This document shows, piece by piece, positions 46,214-53,919 of a DNA stretch of 64,000 bases (its first letter is position 1; the number at the start of each line of letters is the position of its first letter). The notes beneath the pieces are model-generated. The model searched no databases. It saw only the letters and a list, made by a program, of their open reading frames with translations, and was not told the origin of the DNA. The position numbers and the translations under genes are program-made. Source of the stretch: Henriciella sp. (GTDB taxonomy: Bacteria > Pseudomonadota > Alphaproteobacteria > Caulobacterales > Hyphomonadaceae); assembly GCF_029936995.1 (NCBI RefSeq), contig NZ_JAPYRE010000007.1, forward strand, positions 146,407 to 210,406. The letters run 5' to 3'.

Positions 46214-46906
46214 ATGACCATTCCCCTATGGCTAACGATAACTGCCTGGTCTGTCACAGGCATAGGTCTGTTCTGCGCGGCTATTATTCTCATTGACACC
46301 TATCTTGGCGGACACCGTCAGCCCATGAAAAGCTGGGAAGCGATATGGCCCATTACCGCTGTTTATGCGGGTCCGCTCGCACTGTTTGCCTACTACAAAT
46401 GGGGGCGACCCGTCACAAAACACTGGCAGCAACGCAACGGTTCACCCCGTGAGCTAACCCTTGATGAAACAGCAGCCAGGGAAACTATTCCCGGGGGTGC
46501 TGCCTCATTTATTGGTCACCTCATCGCCGTCCCCATCGTTGTGGTCACAGGCATTACAATTGCCGGAAAAGGGGTATGGCCAATGATATTGCTGATCGCG
46601 GCTGTCGCGTTGCCAATACTCATAATCTTCGAGTACCGGGCGCTGACTCTGGCCGGGCAAATTCGTTCCACAGGCCGACGCTGGTGGGTTGCTACAAGAC
46701 TTTCGACATTAGCCATCATCGCTTTCGATACCGGTATGGGTGCGACCATGTTGCTTGTCGCATTCGTACTTGGCTATCCACCGACCACGATCGCATTCTG
46801 GTTTGTGATGTGGGGCGGGCTCCTGCTGGGGTTTGCAACTGCCTTCCCCATGGTTCGCTGGCTCCTCGGGGCCGGTATAACGGCACCTGCAGAGACATCC
46901 ACGTGA
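46214..46906 (+). CDS. DUF4396 membrane protein
   Basis: The 230-residue polytopic protein carries the DUF4396 core SWEAIWPITAVYAGPLALF and AYYKWGRP, then helices including ASFIGHLIAVPIVVVTGITI. The function is unknown; members are often near metal-resistance genes. It sits between an unknown secreted protein and the MerR-HMA gene in one operon, with GAAAGGA before the start. Confidence 0.8.
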   Translation: MTIPLWLTITAWSVTGIGLFCAAIILIDTYLGGHRQPMKSWEAIWPITAVYAGPLALFAYYKWGRPVTKHWQQRNGSPRELTLDETAARETIPGGAASFIGHLIAVPIVVVTGITIAGKGVWPMILLIAAVALPILIIFEYRALTLAGQIRSTGRRWWVATRLSTLAIIAFDTGMGATMLLVAFVLGYPPTTIAFWFVMWGGLLLGFATAFPMVRWLLGAGITAPAETST

Positions 46907-46982
46907 ACCGAGCAGGAGTATGCCTGACAACTGGCGAGAGGCTAGCGACGGCGAACGACAGCAGGCGCGGTTCGGGGGATAT

Positions 46983-47669
46983 ATGATGAAACCTTTCACT
47001 ATCGGCCAGGCAGCGAAAGCAGCAGATGTCAATGTGGAGACTGTGCGGTTCTACGAACGAAAGGGTCTGATCACCCAGCCTCTCAAACCCGAGAACGGCG
47101 CAATGCGCGAATATGACGACGAGACGGTCAGCCAGATCCGATTCATCAGGCAGGCACAGGAGATCGGCTTTTCATTGCGCGAAATCTCTGAGCTTCTTTC
47201 ACTCCGCGCCGATCCAGGCGCCGACTGCTCCGATGTGCGTAGCCGTGCCATTGAAAAAAGAGCCGACGTGGAAGCGAAGCTCGGAAAGCTCATGCGTATG
47301 CGAACCGCGCTCGATGGAATGATCGCCAGCTGTCCCGGTGCTGGCAATGTAGAATGCTGTACGATCCTCGACGCGATGCAAGAGGAGCCGCCCCCCAGCG
47401 GCTCTGAGCAAATGACATCAGAGACACCATCAGAGAAGGCTCCGGATGAGATGAAGACGACCCTGTTCACAATCAACGGCATGCATTGCGATGGCTGTGC
47501 TCACACGATCGAGGCCCTGCTGTCTCGCGTAGATGGTGTACGCAAGGTCGAGATCTCCTTTGAAAACCGGCGCGCACGTGTTCTTCATGACCAGACATCA
47601 GCCACGACAGACGAATTGATCACAGTCATCTCCAAAGGGGGCTTTACCGCAAAGCCAGATGAGAAATGA
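46983..47669 (+). CDS. MerR-type regulator fused to a MerP-like HMA domain
   Basis: Residues 1-135 are a MerR with HTH (FTIGQAAKAADVNVETVRFYE). Three cysteines at 82, 117 and 126 match the Hg(II) ligand positions of Tn21/Tn501 MerR. A linker leads to an HMA domain (about 157-226) with GMHCDGC (Cys169/Cys172). Such a MerR-MerP-like fusion is unusual. An upstream ATG (46920) is too close to its AGGAG; ATG 46983 follows GGGGG and restores family numbering. The likely target is the mer-type promoter at 45452, giving autoregulation. The stop overlaps the ccdA-like gene by ATGA. Confidence 0.85.
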   Translation: MMKPFTIGQAAKAADVNVETVRFYERKGLITQPLKPENGAMREYDDETVSQIRFIRQAQEIGFSLREISELLSLRADPGADCSDVRSRAIEKRADVEAKLGKLMRMRTALDGMIASCPGAGNVECCTILDAMQEEPPPSGSEQMTSETPSEKAPDEMKTTLFTINGMHCDGCAHTIEALLSRVDGVRKVEISFENRRARVLHDQTSATTDELITVISKGGFTAKPDEK

Positions 47670-48349
47670 TCGAATCCAGCCTTACAGGCCTCGTCGTCAT
47701 TCCAGCCGGCCTCGGCCTGATCGGATTTGTCGAACCGTGCTCCATCGGTTCAAGTCTCGTGTTTCTGAAATACCTTGAAGGCAAGAGTGCCGTTGAGAAG
47801 ATCTTTGAGACAGCGCTGTTTGCCATAACACGTGCGGTCTTTATCGGGCTTCTGGGCATTCTTGCTGTGATCCTGGGAACCGTATTCCTTGAGCTGCAGC
47901 AAAGCGCGTGGCTTCTGCTGGGCGCCGTTTATGCAGGATTGGGCCTCATGCTGATGACTGGCCATGCACGCACATTGATGGTCTCGATCGGACCAAGCCT
48001 CAAAAAATTAAGTGGTGCACGAGGCTCTGCCGGGCTTGGCCTTCTGTTCGGGCTCAATATCCCAGCCTGTGCAGCGCCATTACTCTTCGCACTGCTGGCG
48101 GGCACAGCCGCCTCTGAGGAAGCAGGTGCACTGGCTGGCTTCCTGCCACTTGCCGTCTTCGGTTTCGCACTCTCGCTTCCGCTGATTGTCATCGTGCTGA
48201 TCCCTGGCACAAGGGGGCTTCTAGACCGCCTTGCCACCGTCTCCGGACGTTACCCCGCAGTCGCAGGTCTTGTCCTTATTCTGCTCGGGGCATGGTCAAT
48301 CGGTTTCGGTCTGTTGTTTTCAATGGACCCGGGAACCGCCACAGTATGA
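47666..48349 (+). CDS. CcdA/DsbD-type membrane protein
   Basis: The 227-residue protein has six helices and the redox-cysteine pair in the CcdA-like contexts FVEPCSIG (Cys25) and NIPACAAPL (Cys135). Proteins of this family move electrons or reductants across the inner membrane. Here it is translationally coupled to the MerR-HMA gene and precedes a P-type ATPase by 13 bp, so it may reduce thiols or metal for that pump. A role in cytochrome c maturation is unlikely given the context. Confidence 0.85.
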   Translation: MIESSLTGLVVIPAGLGLIGFVEPCSIGSSLVFLKYLEGKSAVEKIFETALFAITRAVFIGLLGILAVILGTVFLELQQSAWLLLGAVYAGLGLMLMTGHARTLMVSIGPSLKKLSGARGSAGLGLLFGLNIPACAAPLLFALLAGTAASEEAGALAGFLPLAVFGFALSLPLIVIVLIPGTRGLLDRLATVSGRYPAVAGLVLILLGAWSIGFGLLFSMDPGTATV

Positions 48350-48362
48350 AAGGACCGCAATC

Positions 48363-50810
48363 ATGACCACCGCTATCCAGAAGCTATCTGCGCCGTGGAG
48401 TGAAGAACCTGCGGAAAATCCGGGCCGCGCCCGCATCCGCGCCCGCATCGGCGGACTTCACTGTTCGCTCTGTACAGGCACAGTCGAGAAAGCTCTAGGC
48501 CGCCGCAAGGGCGTCGACAAAGTCTCGGTGAGTCTCACCCACGAACAGGCTCTGGTCGAATACGATCCACAGATTGCCGAACCAGGAGATCTTCTCCAGA
48601 CACTCAAGGATATCGGGTATTCCATTCATGACCCCAACAAACTGCGCCCCTTCGAGGAAGAGGAACGTGAACTCGTCACCGAAGGTCGCCGGTTTCTCAC
48701 CGCCACTGTATTCAGTCTCCTGTCCATCGCGCTGATTACAGAACCCGCTAGTGCCTTCTCGTGGCTTCTGCCAGTCTTGGCGACCGCCAGTCTCGTCGGT
48801 TTCGTTTTCCTGGTTTTGCGGTCACGTGGATTGTGGTGGGCAATAAGTGGCAGCGCGAGCCTTGGCGTCGTCACCTTGGGACTCCTCAGCCTGAAGAGCG
48901 CGGGGGCACTGGGCGGCACCACACCATGGATCGTCGGTGGGCTGGCTGCTACGCTGATCTTCGGCATCGCCCGACACATCCTGGTAATGTCGGTGCAGGC
49001 CATTCGCCGAGGCATCCTGAACCAGCACGTCCTTCTCGAAGCGGGGGCATTTGCCGGACTGGCGGGAGGCGTGATCGGACTTTTTCTCAATAGCCCGGGC
49101 TACCCGACTGCACCGTTTTTCGCCGTAACGGTTATGGTGGCGACCTATCACATCTTTTCTGAATGGCTTTCACTTATCGTGAAGACACGCTCCTCCCAGG
49201 CGGTCAAGCGTCTGCTCGACCTCCAGCCGGAGACCGCTCGTGTCAGGCGTGCTGGTCGCGACATAGACATGCCGATCGACGAGGTCGTTGAAGGGGACCT
49301 TGTGCGTATCCGTCCAGGCGAACGACTACCGCTGGATGGCGAAGTCGTCGAGGGTCGCTCCGCTGTAGACCAGTCCCTCGTTACGGGTGAACCGATGCCT
49401 GTCGAGCGGGGAATTGGCGACCAGGTCATCGGCGGCACGGTTAACGGCAACGGCACTCTTCTGGTGCGGGTGACAGCTGTCGGCAAGGAAAGCTTCCTTC
49501 ATCGTGTCGTGCGTGAAGTGGAGGACGCACGTGCACTGAAGCCTGGGCTGCTTCACCTGGTCGACCGCGTTCTCAGCGTATATACGCCTTCGGTACTCAC
49601 TATATCCGTTCTCTCCTTCTTAGGCTGGGCGCTGTTGCCTCAATTACTCGGGTTTGAGGCAGACCTTCAACGCGCCGTATTTGCGGGGCTCAGCGTACTT
49701 GTGATGGGCTATCCTTGCGCCGTCGGTATATCGGCCCCGCTCTCGATCGTCCGCGGCGCTGGCGTGGCAGCGGAGAAGGGAATCCTGATGCGCACCGGCG
49801 AGGCCTTTCAAGGCTATCGACTCGTTCGTCAGATCGCTTTCGACAAAACGGGCACGCTAACTGAAGGTCACCCGCGCGTCCATGAAGTCGAAGCGTTAAA
49901 CGGGGACAGAGATGCACTGCTGACGCTCGCAGCTGCTGCGGAGGCCGCTTCAGAACACCCCCTTGGCGAAGCCATCGTCGAAGCAGCTTTCGAAGCAGGC
50001 CTGACTCCACCAGACACCGACGATTTTCAGGCGACCCCTGGAAAAGGCGTTATCGCGCGCATCGACGAGCAAGATATTCTGGTTGGCAGCCCGCGTTTCC
50101 TGGCAGAACACAATATCGACCTGAAACCTATAGATGACCGGATCAGCACCCTTGAGGGTATGGGACGCACGGTCATAACTGTCGCGCGCGATGGCCGTCT
50201 GGAGGGGTTTCTGTCATTTGGAGACGCACTCCGTGATGGTGCAGCTGAAACGATCGAAAAGCTACGCACAAGCGGCATACGAACCATCCTCATAACCGGG
50301 GACAATACTCTTACAGCCTCGCGTGTGGCCGGCGAGCTTGGCCTCGATGAGGTACATGCTGGCGTTCTGCCCGGAGAGAAAGCCTCCCTAATCCGTGATC
50401 TCCAGGAGCGTGGGCGTACAGCCATGGTCGGCGACGGCATCAACGACGCCCCGGCGCTCATGCAAGCCGATGTCGGCGTCGCCATGGGATCTGGGACGGA
50501 CATCGCCATAGATGCCGCCGACATTATTATACTCAACAACCAGATATCCAACGTTTCTGAAGCCAGGGAAATCAGCCGTACCGGCTATCGCAAAATGCTT
50601 CAGAATGTTTCTCTGGCATTTCTGTTCAACGGGATAGGAGTCCCGGTTGCCGCGACAGGATTACTGTATCCTGTCTGGGCGATGATTGCCATGGCCGCCA
50701 GCGTGACCGCGATCTTCATCAATTCCCTTCGCGGTCAGCCGCACCTGTTCTTCAACGCAATCCTGAGTGTCGGCCAGCCAGAGCACCAATCAGGGAAACT
50801 CAAGGCCTGA
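48363..50810 (+). CDS. Atypical P1B-type heavy-metal ATPase with YPC transport motif
   Basis: This 815-residue pump has an N-terminal HMA domain (GLHCSLC, Cys34/Cys37) and an intact catalytic core: Asp494 in DKTGTLTEG, SEHPLGEA and [10 protein letters not shown]. The membrane motif that is CPC in Cu and Zn/Cd pumps reads Y450-P-C452 (VMGYPCAVGISAP), so the first ligand Cys is a Tyr. There is no HMBD. The open frame starts earlier (48231) but the ATG 48363 follows GAAAGGA. It is the last gene of the MerR-controlled operon. Metal specificity cannot be assigned; Hg-type control suggests a soft or thiophilic metal. Confidence 0.85.
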   Translation: MTTAIQKLSAPWSEEPAENPGRARIRARIGGLHCSLCTGTVEKALGRRKGVDKVSVSLTHEQALVEYDPQIAEPGDLLQTLKDIGYSIHDPNKLRPFEEEERELVTEGRRFLTATVFSLLSIALITEPASAFSWLLPVLATASLVGFVFLVLRSRGLWWAISGSASLGVVTLGLLSLKSAGALGGTTPWIVGGLAATLIFGIARHILVMSVQAIRRGILNQHVLLEAGAFAGLAGGVIGLFLNSPGYPTAPFFAVTVMVATYHIFSEWLSLIVKTRSSQAVKRLLDLQPETARVRRAGRDIDMPIDEVVEGDLVRIRPGERLPLDGEVVEGRSAVDQSLVTGEPMPVERGIGDQVIGGTVNGNGTLLVRVTAVGKESFLHRVVREVEDARALKPGLLHLVDRVLSVYTPSVLTISVLSFLGWALLPQLLGFEADLQRAVFAGLSVLVMGYPCAVGISAPLSIVRGAGVAAEKGILMRTGEAFQGYRLVRQIAFDKTGTLTEGHPRVHEVEALNGDRDALLTLAAAAEAASEHPLGEAIVEAAFEAGLTPPDTDDFQATPGKGVIARIDEQDILVGSPRFLAEHNIDLKPIDDRISTLEGMGRTVITVARDGRLEGFLSFGDALRDGAAETIEKLRTSGIRTILITGDNTLTASRVAGELGLDEVHAGVLPGEKASLIRDLQERGRTAMVGDGINDAPALMQADVGVAMGSGTDIAIDAADIIILNNQISNVSEAREISRTGYRKMLQNVSLAFLFNGIGVPVAATGLLYPVWAMIAMAASVTAIFINSLRGQPHLFFNAILSVGQPEHQSGKLKA

Positions 50811-50943
50811 AGTCCGCATCATTATTTCGGGTACACCTTCCTTTCAGGTCGCTTGAGATTTTACTCCAGCTTCATGTTTCCGGATCGTCTTCAATTCAGA
50901 AATTATCGGAACCCCCTGCGTATATCCTCCGTTAGTGGCTAAA

Positions 50944-50960
50944 ATACCCCATGCCAGTAT
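50944..50960. promoter_or_regulatory. CsoR-type operator D, before second DUF305 gene
   Basis: ATACCCCATGCCAGTAT keeps the left arm of the element but has a degraded right arm. It is 16 bp before the DUF305 start and overlaps the candidate -10 TATAAG (50958-50963). Weak by itself; supported by homology to the promoter of the first copy. Confidence 0.45.
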
Positions 50961-50975
50961 AAGGAGGACCTGAGA

Positions 50976-51536
50976 ATGGAAATGAAAACCAGCTATTGGC
51001 GGTTTGCCGCGATGATTGCGACCTCAGCGGCCATAATGCTCGGGCTGATGTATCTGAACACCTATGCCTGGGACCATGTCCGCTGGAGCGAGACGCGCTT
51101 CTACATGGCCTTTATCATGGGTGCGGCCATGGCTGTCGTCATGCTGAGCTTCATGCTGAACATGTACAGGAATGGGCGGGTCAATCTTGGCATCTATGTC
51201 GGCGCGGCGGTCGTTTTCGTGTTGGCCCTCTGGCTCGTTCGCAGCCAGGCCACGGTGGAAGACCGCTCCTACATGGAGGCCATGATCCCGCACCATTCCA
51301 TCGCCATCATGACCAGTGAACGCGCCAATATTGACGATGTTCGCGTGAGAAAACTCGCTGATGAAATCATCACCGCGCAGCGCCGTGAGATCAAGGAAAT
51401 GGAATGGCTGATCTCCGATATCGCCGCGAACGGTCCGGCAGCAACCGAAAGCGAGGCCGCCACCCGCCCCGTGCCTGATTTCGAGGGCCAACTGGATCCC
51501 GTACAGCCCGCCGGAAGCAATGTTGGAGAGGACTAG
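50976..51536 (+). CDS. DUF305 membrane protein, copy 2
   Basis: This is a near-identical paralogue of the gene at 30690. Compared with that copy only about six residues differ (for example R to G in MYRNGRVNLG, A to V in GIYVGA, E to K in VRVRKLAD). Identity covers the coding region and weakens quickly on both sides. It precedes an MBL-rhodanese gene. The function is not established; the motif MIPHHSIAIMTSERA is conserved. Confidence 0.85.
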   Translation: MEMKTSYWRFAAMIATSAAIMLGLMYLNTYAWDHVRWSETRFYMAFIMGAAMAVVMLSFMLNMYRNGRVNLGIYVGAAVVFVLALWLVRSQATVEDRSYMEAMIPHHSIAIMTSERANIDDVRVRKLADEIITAQRREIKEMEWLISDIAANGPAATESEAATRPVPDFEGQLDPVQPAGSNVGED

Positions 51537-51591
51537 TGCACTCGGTCTCCCCAGCCGGGAAAGTCCGAGTTTTACATAGGAGCCAAGCAGT

Positions 51592-52950
51592 ATGCGACTC
51601 GAAAAGATCAAGACACCAGGCCTTTCCCACCTCTCCTACTTTCTGAGCGCCGGTGGCGAAGCTGCCATCATCGACCCGCGACGGGATATTGATGTCTACC
51701 TGGAGCTTGCCCGCAATGATGGCGCCGTCATCAAGCACGTTTTCGAGACCCACAGGAATGAGGACCTGCTCTCAGGCGCCCCTGTCCTGAGGACAGAAAC
51801 CGGTGCACAGGTCTGGCACGGGCCCAACCCTGAAAAACCGATCCAGTACGCAGCTGAGACGCGGGAGGGTGACACGTTCGAGATCGGTGGCGCCTTGCTG
51901 AAGGTGCTCGAAACACCCGGACACACCGATGACAGCCTGTCCTATGCGCTTTATGACAAAAGCTTCGACGAGGCGCCCGTGGGCGTATTCACGGGCGACG
52001 CGCTATTTATCGGTGATGTCGGTCGGACGGACTTCTATCCCGAGCGGAGACGTGAAGTCGCCGGCCTGCTCTATGACAGTCTTGCAAAGCTTACAGCGCT
52101 CGGGGATCAGTGCCTGGTCTATCCGGCACACGGGGCCGGCTCGATCTGCGGTTCCGGCATGGCCGACCGGGAGTTCTCGTCGATCGGCCATGAGAAGCTT
52201 AACAATCCACGCCTGCAGATCGAGGACCGGGAAGCTTTCATCGACGCCAAGGTTGCCGAGAACCATTATATTCCACCCTACTTCCGGCGCATGGAAGAGG
52301 GGAACATGGAAGGCACCGGGGCCGCACCATCGGACCCGCAGCCCTCCTCCCCGGCCATGCTGCTCGATCCGGGCGATGCGATCTGCCTCGATGTTCGCGG
52401 TATTTTCGACTTTGCCGGGGGGCACCGCACGGGTTCGCTCTGCATCCCGCACGGCATGCTCGCCGCCTTTGCTGGCTGGTTGCTGCCAAGCGACAAACCC
52501 GTGCTTCTGGTCGCCCGCAACGCGGACCAGGCAGTCGATGCTGCTACGACGCTTCAGCGGATCGGCTTCGACAATGTGAGCGGATTTGTCAGCGGCACAA
52601 TGCCCCTGGCGGTCAAGAATGGTCCGCTCGAAATGCTGGATTTCGTGGACACTGAAACGGTCGCCTCGCGCGTGGACACCCCCCCGGCTGGCTGGACCCT
52701 GCTCGATGTGCGCACGATCGACGAGTACGAAAGCGGCCACATCATGAACAGCCGCCATGCCTATGTTGGCAAACTGCCCGATGCGGCCGACGATCTCGAT
52801 CCGGGCCAGCCCGTCACCGTCATGTGCGGGACCGGCGCTCGCGCCACCATCGCAGCCTCCCAGCTCATGCGGAGCGGTTTCTCCAGGGTCGATGTCTATA
52901 TCGGTTCAATGAAAGCATGGACTGCCGCGGGAAAACCGACCTGTTCATAA
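51592..52950 (+). CDS. MBL-fold protein fused to two rhodanese domains (sulfur-handling type)
   Basis: The 452-residue protein starts with a metallo-beta-lactamase fold (FETHRNEDLLSGA, ETPGHTDDSLSYALY, FTGDALFIGDVGRTDF). A middle rhodanese (ICLDVRGIFDFAGGHRTG) lacks an obvious catalytic Cys loop. A C-terminal rhodanese has the active loop VMCGTGAR. The metal motif HxHxDH reads HRNEDL, as in a known subfamily of such fusions, so activity as a persulfide dioxygenase is doubtful. Detoxifying persulfide or sulfane sulfur near a Cu/Hg locus is plausible. Confidence 0.8.
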   Translation: MRLEKIKTPGLSHLSYFLSAGGEAAIIDPRRDIDVYLELARNDGAVIKHVFETHRNEDLLSGAPVLRTETGAQVWHGPNPEKPIQYAAETREGDTFEIGGALLKVLETPGHTDDSLSYALYDKSFDEAPVGVFTGDALFIGDVGRTDFYPERRREVAGLLYDSLAKLTALGDQCLVYPAHGAGSICGSGMADREFSSIGHEKLNNPRLQIEDREAFIDAKVAENHYIPPYFRRMEEGNMEGTGAAPSDPQPSSPAMLLDPGDAICLDVRGIFDFAGGHRTGSLCIPHGMLAAFAGWLLPSDKPVLLVARNADQAVDAATTLQRIGFDNVSGFVSGTMPLAVKNGPLEMLDFVDTETVASRVDTPPAGWTLLDVRTIDEYESGHIMNSRHAYVGKLPDAADDLDPGQPVTVMCGTGARATIAASQLMRSGFSRVDVYIGSMKAWTAAGKPTCS

Positions 52951-53009
52951 ATCCATTGAAGCGCTTGGCTTCGGGACTTCCCCCTAATTTGTCCTGGAGC
53001 CTTGCGTTT

Positions 53010-53023
53010 TCCCGGGCCCGGGA
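53010..53023. repeat. 14-bp palindrome TCCCGGGCCCGGGA
   Basis: This perfect GC-rich palindrome lies between the MBL-rhodanese gene and csoR. It could form a hairpin and help terminate the upstream transcript, but no U-tract follows. Confidence 0.3.
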
Positions 53024-53074
53024 CGCGATACCGCTGCAATCAGGGTTGGATCGAACACGTTTCTTTTCCATATA

Positions 53075-53092
53075 ATACCCTGACAGGGGTAT
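53075..53092. promoter_or_regulatory. CsoR-type operator E, at the csoR promoter
   Basis: ATACCCTGACAGGGGTAT overlaps the candidate -10 TATAAT (53071-53076) and ends 6 bp before the csoR ATG. This is the expected place for copper-responsive autoregulation. Confidence 0.7.
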
Positions 53093-53098
53093 TTGACG

Positions 53099-53374
53099 AT
53101 GAAATCAGACACAAGAGACGCCGCCATTCGACGACTGTCCCGGATTGAGGGTCAGGTTCGCGGTGTATCGAAAATGGTCTCCGACGACCGCTACTGTATC
53201 GACGTCATCCGCCAGGTGCAGGCCATCAAGGCCGCACTGGCCGGACTGGAGCACACGATACTTGATGACCACATCGCCACCTGCGTCGACGAAGCTTTGA
53301 CAGGCAGCGATGTGACCGAGCGGCGCGACAAGGTCGAGGAACTGGTTGCGGTTCTGGGCGGACGCAAGAAGTAA
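53099..53374 (+). CDS. csoR: CsoR-type copper-sensing repressor
   Basis: The 91-residue all-helical repressor has the Cu(I) ligands Cys33, His58 and Cys62, with exactly the 25- and 4-residue spacing of Mycobacterium CsoR (C36/H61/C65). The start RRLSRIEGQVRGVSKMV is the typical DNA-contact helix. The open frame also starts at TTG 53093, but ATG 53099 fits the family. It probably controls six ATACCCC-N3-GGGGTAT operators in the window, including its own. Confidence 0.92.
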   Translation: MKSDTRDAAIRRLSRIEGQVRGVSKMVSDDRYCIDVIRQVQAIKAALAGLEHTILDDHIATCVDEALTGSDVTERRDKVEELVAVLGGRKK

Positions 53375-53378
53375 CAGT

Positions 53379-53395
53379 ATACCCCTCTGGGGTAT
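53379..53395. promoter_or_regulatory. CsoR-type operator F with strong promoter
   Basis: ATACCCCTCTGGGGTAT has perfect 7-bp arms and touches the -35 TTGACT (53395-53400). A 17-bp spacer and the -10 TATAGA (53418-53423) complete a good sigma70-type promoter. It drives the small secreted protein and the Cus-type operon. Confidence 0.8.
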
Positions 53396-53432
53396 TGACT
53401 TGCTGAGGCGCCTGGCGTATAGATGATCTCAC

Positions 53433-53846
53433 ATGCAACTCATGATGCGCCTTCTGATAATTGTGGCGGCCGTACTGGTGACGGCCCAACCCGTCATGGC
53501 GTGCCCCTTGATGCTGGAGTCGGCACAACAGGCTTCTGTAAGCCAACATGCCGAACATCCCTGCACGGAAATGATTGCAGGACAGCGCATCCAGGTGCCG
53601 TCCGACAGCCCGCTTCAATCTGACTGCCCGGTGGGCAATGATTGCGGCCCGATGCTGATCCAGGCGCAGGTGGACGCTAACCCGACAGCGACCGCAGCAG
53701 AGCCCGCCCAGGTGTTCGCCGCTGTTCTTGCCGATCCACCGGTCGCCTTCCGCCCGGAAAGGACGGTTTTCAAGACCGGCCCGCCTCCGGCGCCCGATCT
53801 TCCTCTCTTTACGCCCGTTAGCCTGAAACAGCGTCTCCTGAATTGA
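53433..53846 (+). CDS. Small secreted Cys/His-rich protein upstream of the Cus operon ('TPVxLKxRLLN' type)
   Basis: The 137-residue protein has a signal peptide ending in QPVMACP. A cysteine/histidine-rich middle follows (HAEHPCTEM, SDCPVGNDCGPM), then a Pro-rich end containing GPPPAPDLP. It finishes with TPVSLKQRLLN, the same signature as the protein at 32136. It follows the strong CsoR-controlled promoter and precedes the TolC-like gene by 73 bp. No known family is assigned. A periplasmic copper-binding or nascent-peptide regulatory role is possible. Confidence 0.65.
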   Translation: MQLMMRLLIIVAAVLVTAQPVMACPLMLESAQQASVSQHAEHPCTEMIAGQRIQVPSDSPLQSDCPVGNDCGPMLIQAQVDANPTATAAEPAQVFAAVLADPPVAFRPERTVFKTGPPPAPDLPLFTPVSLKQRLLN

Positions 53847-53919
53847 GAGCGATGATTTCTGGTGGCCTGAAAGCCACCCGGACCATCGTTTCAGACAATT
53901 CAGGAAGACCCGTTTCATC

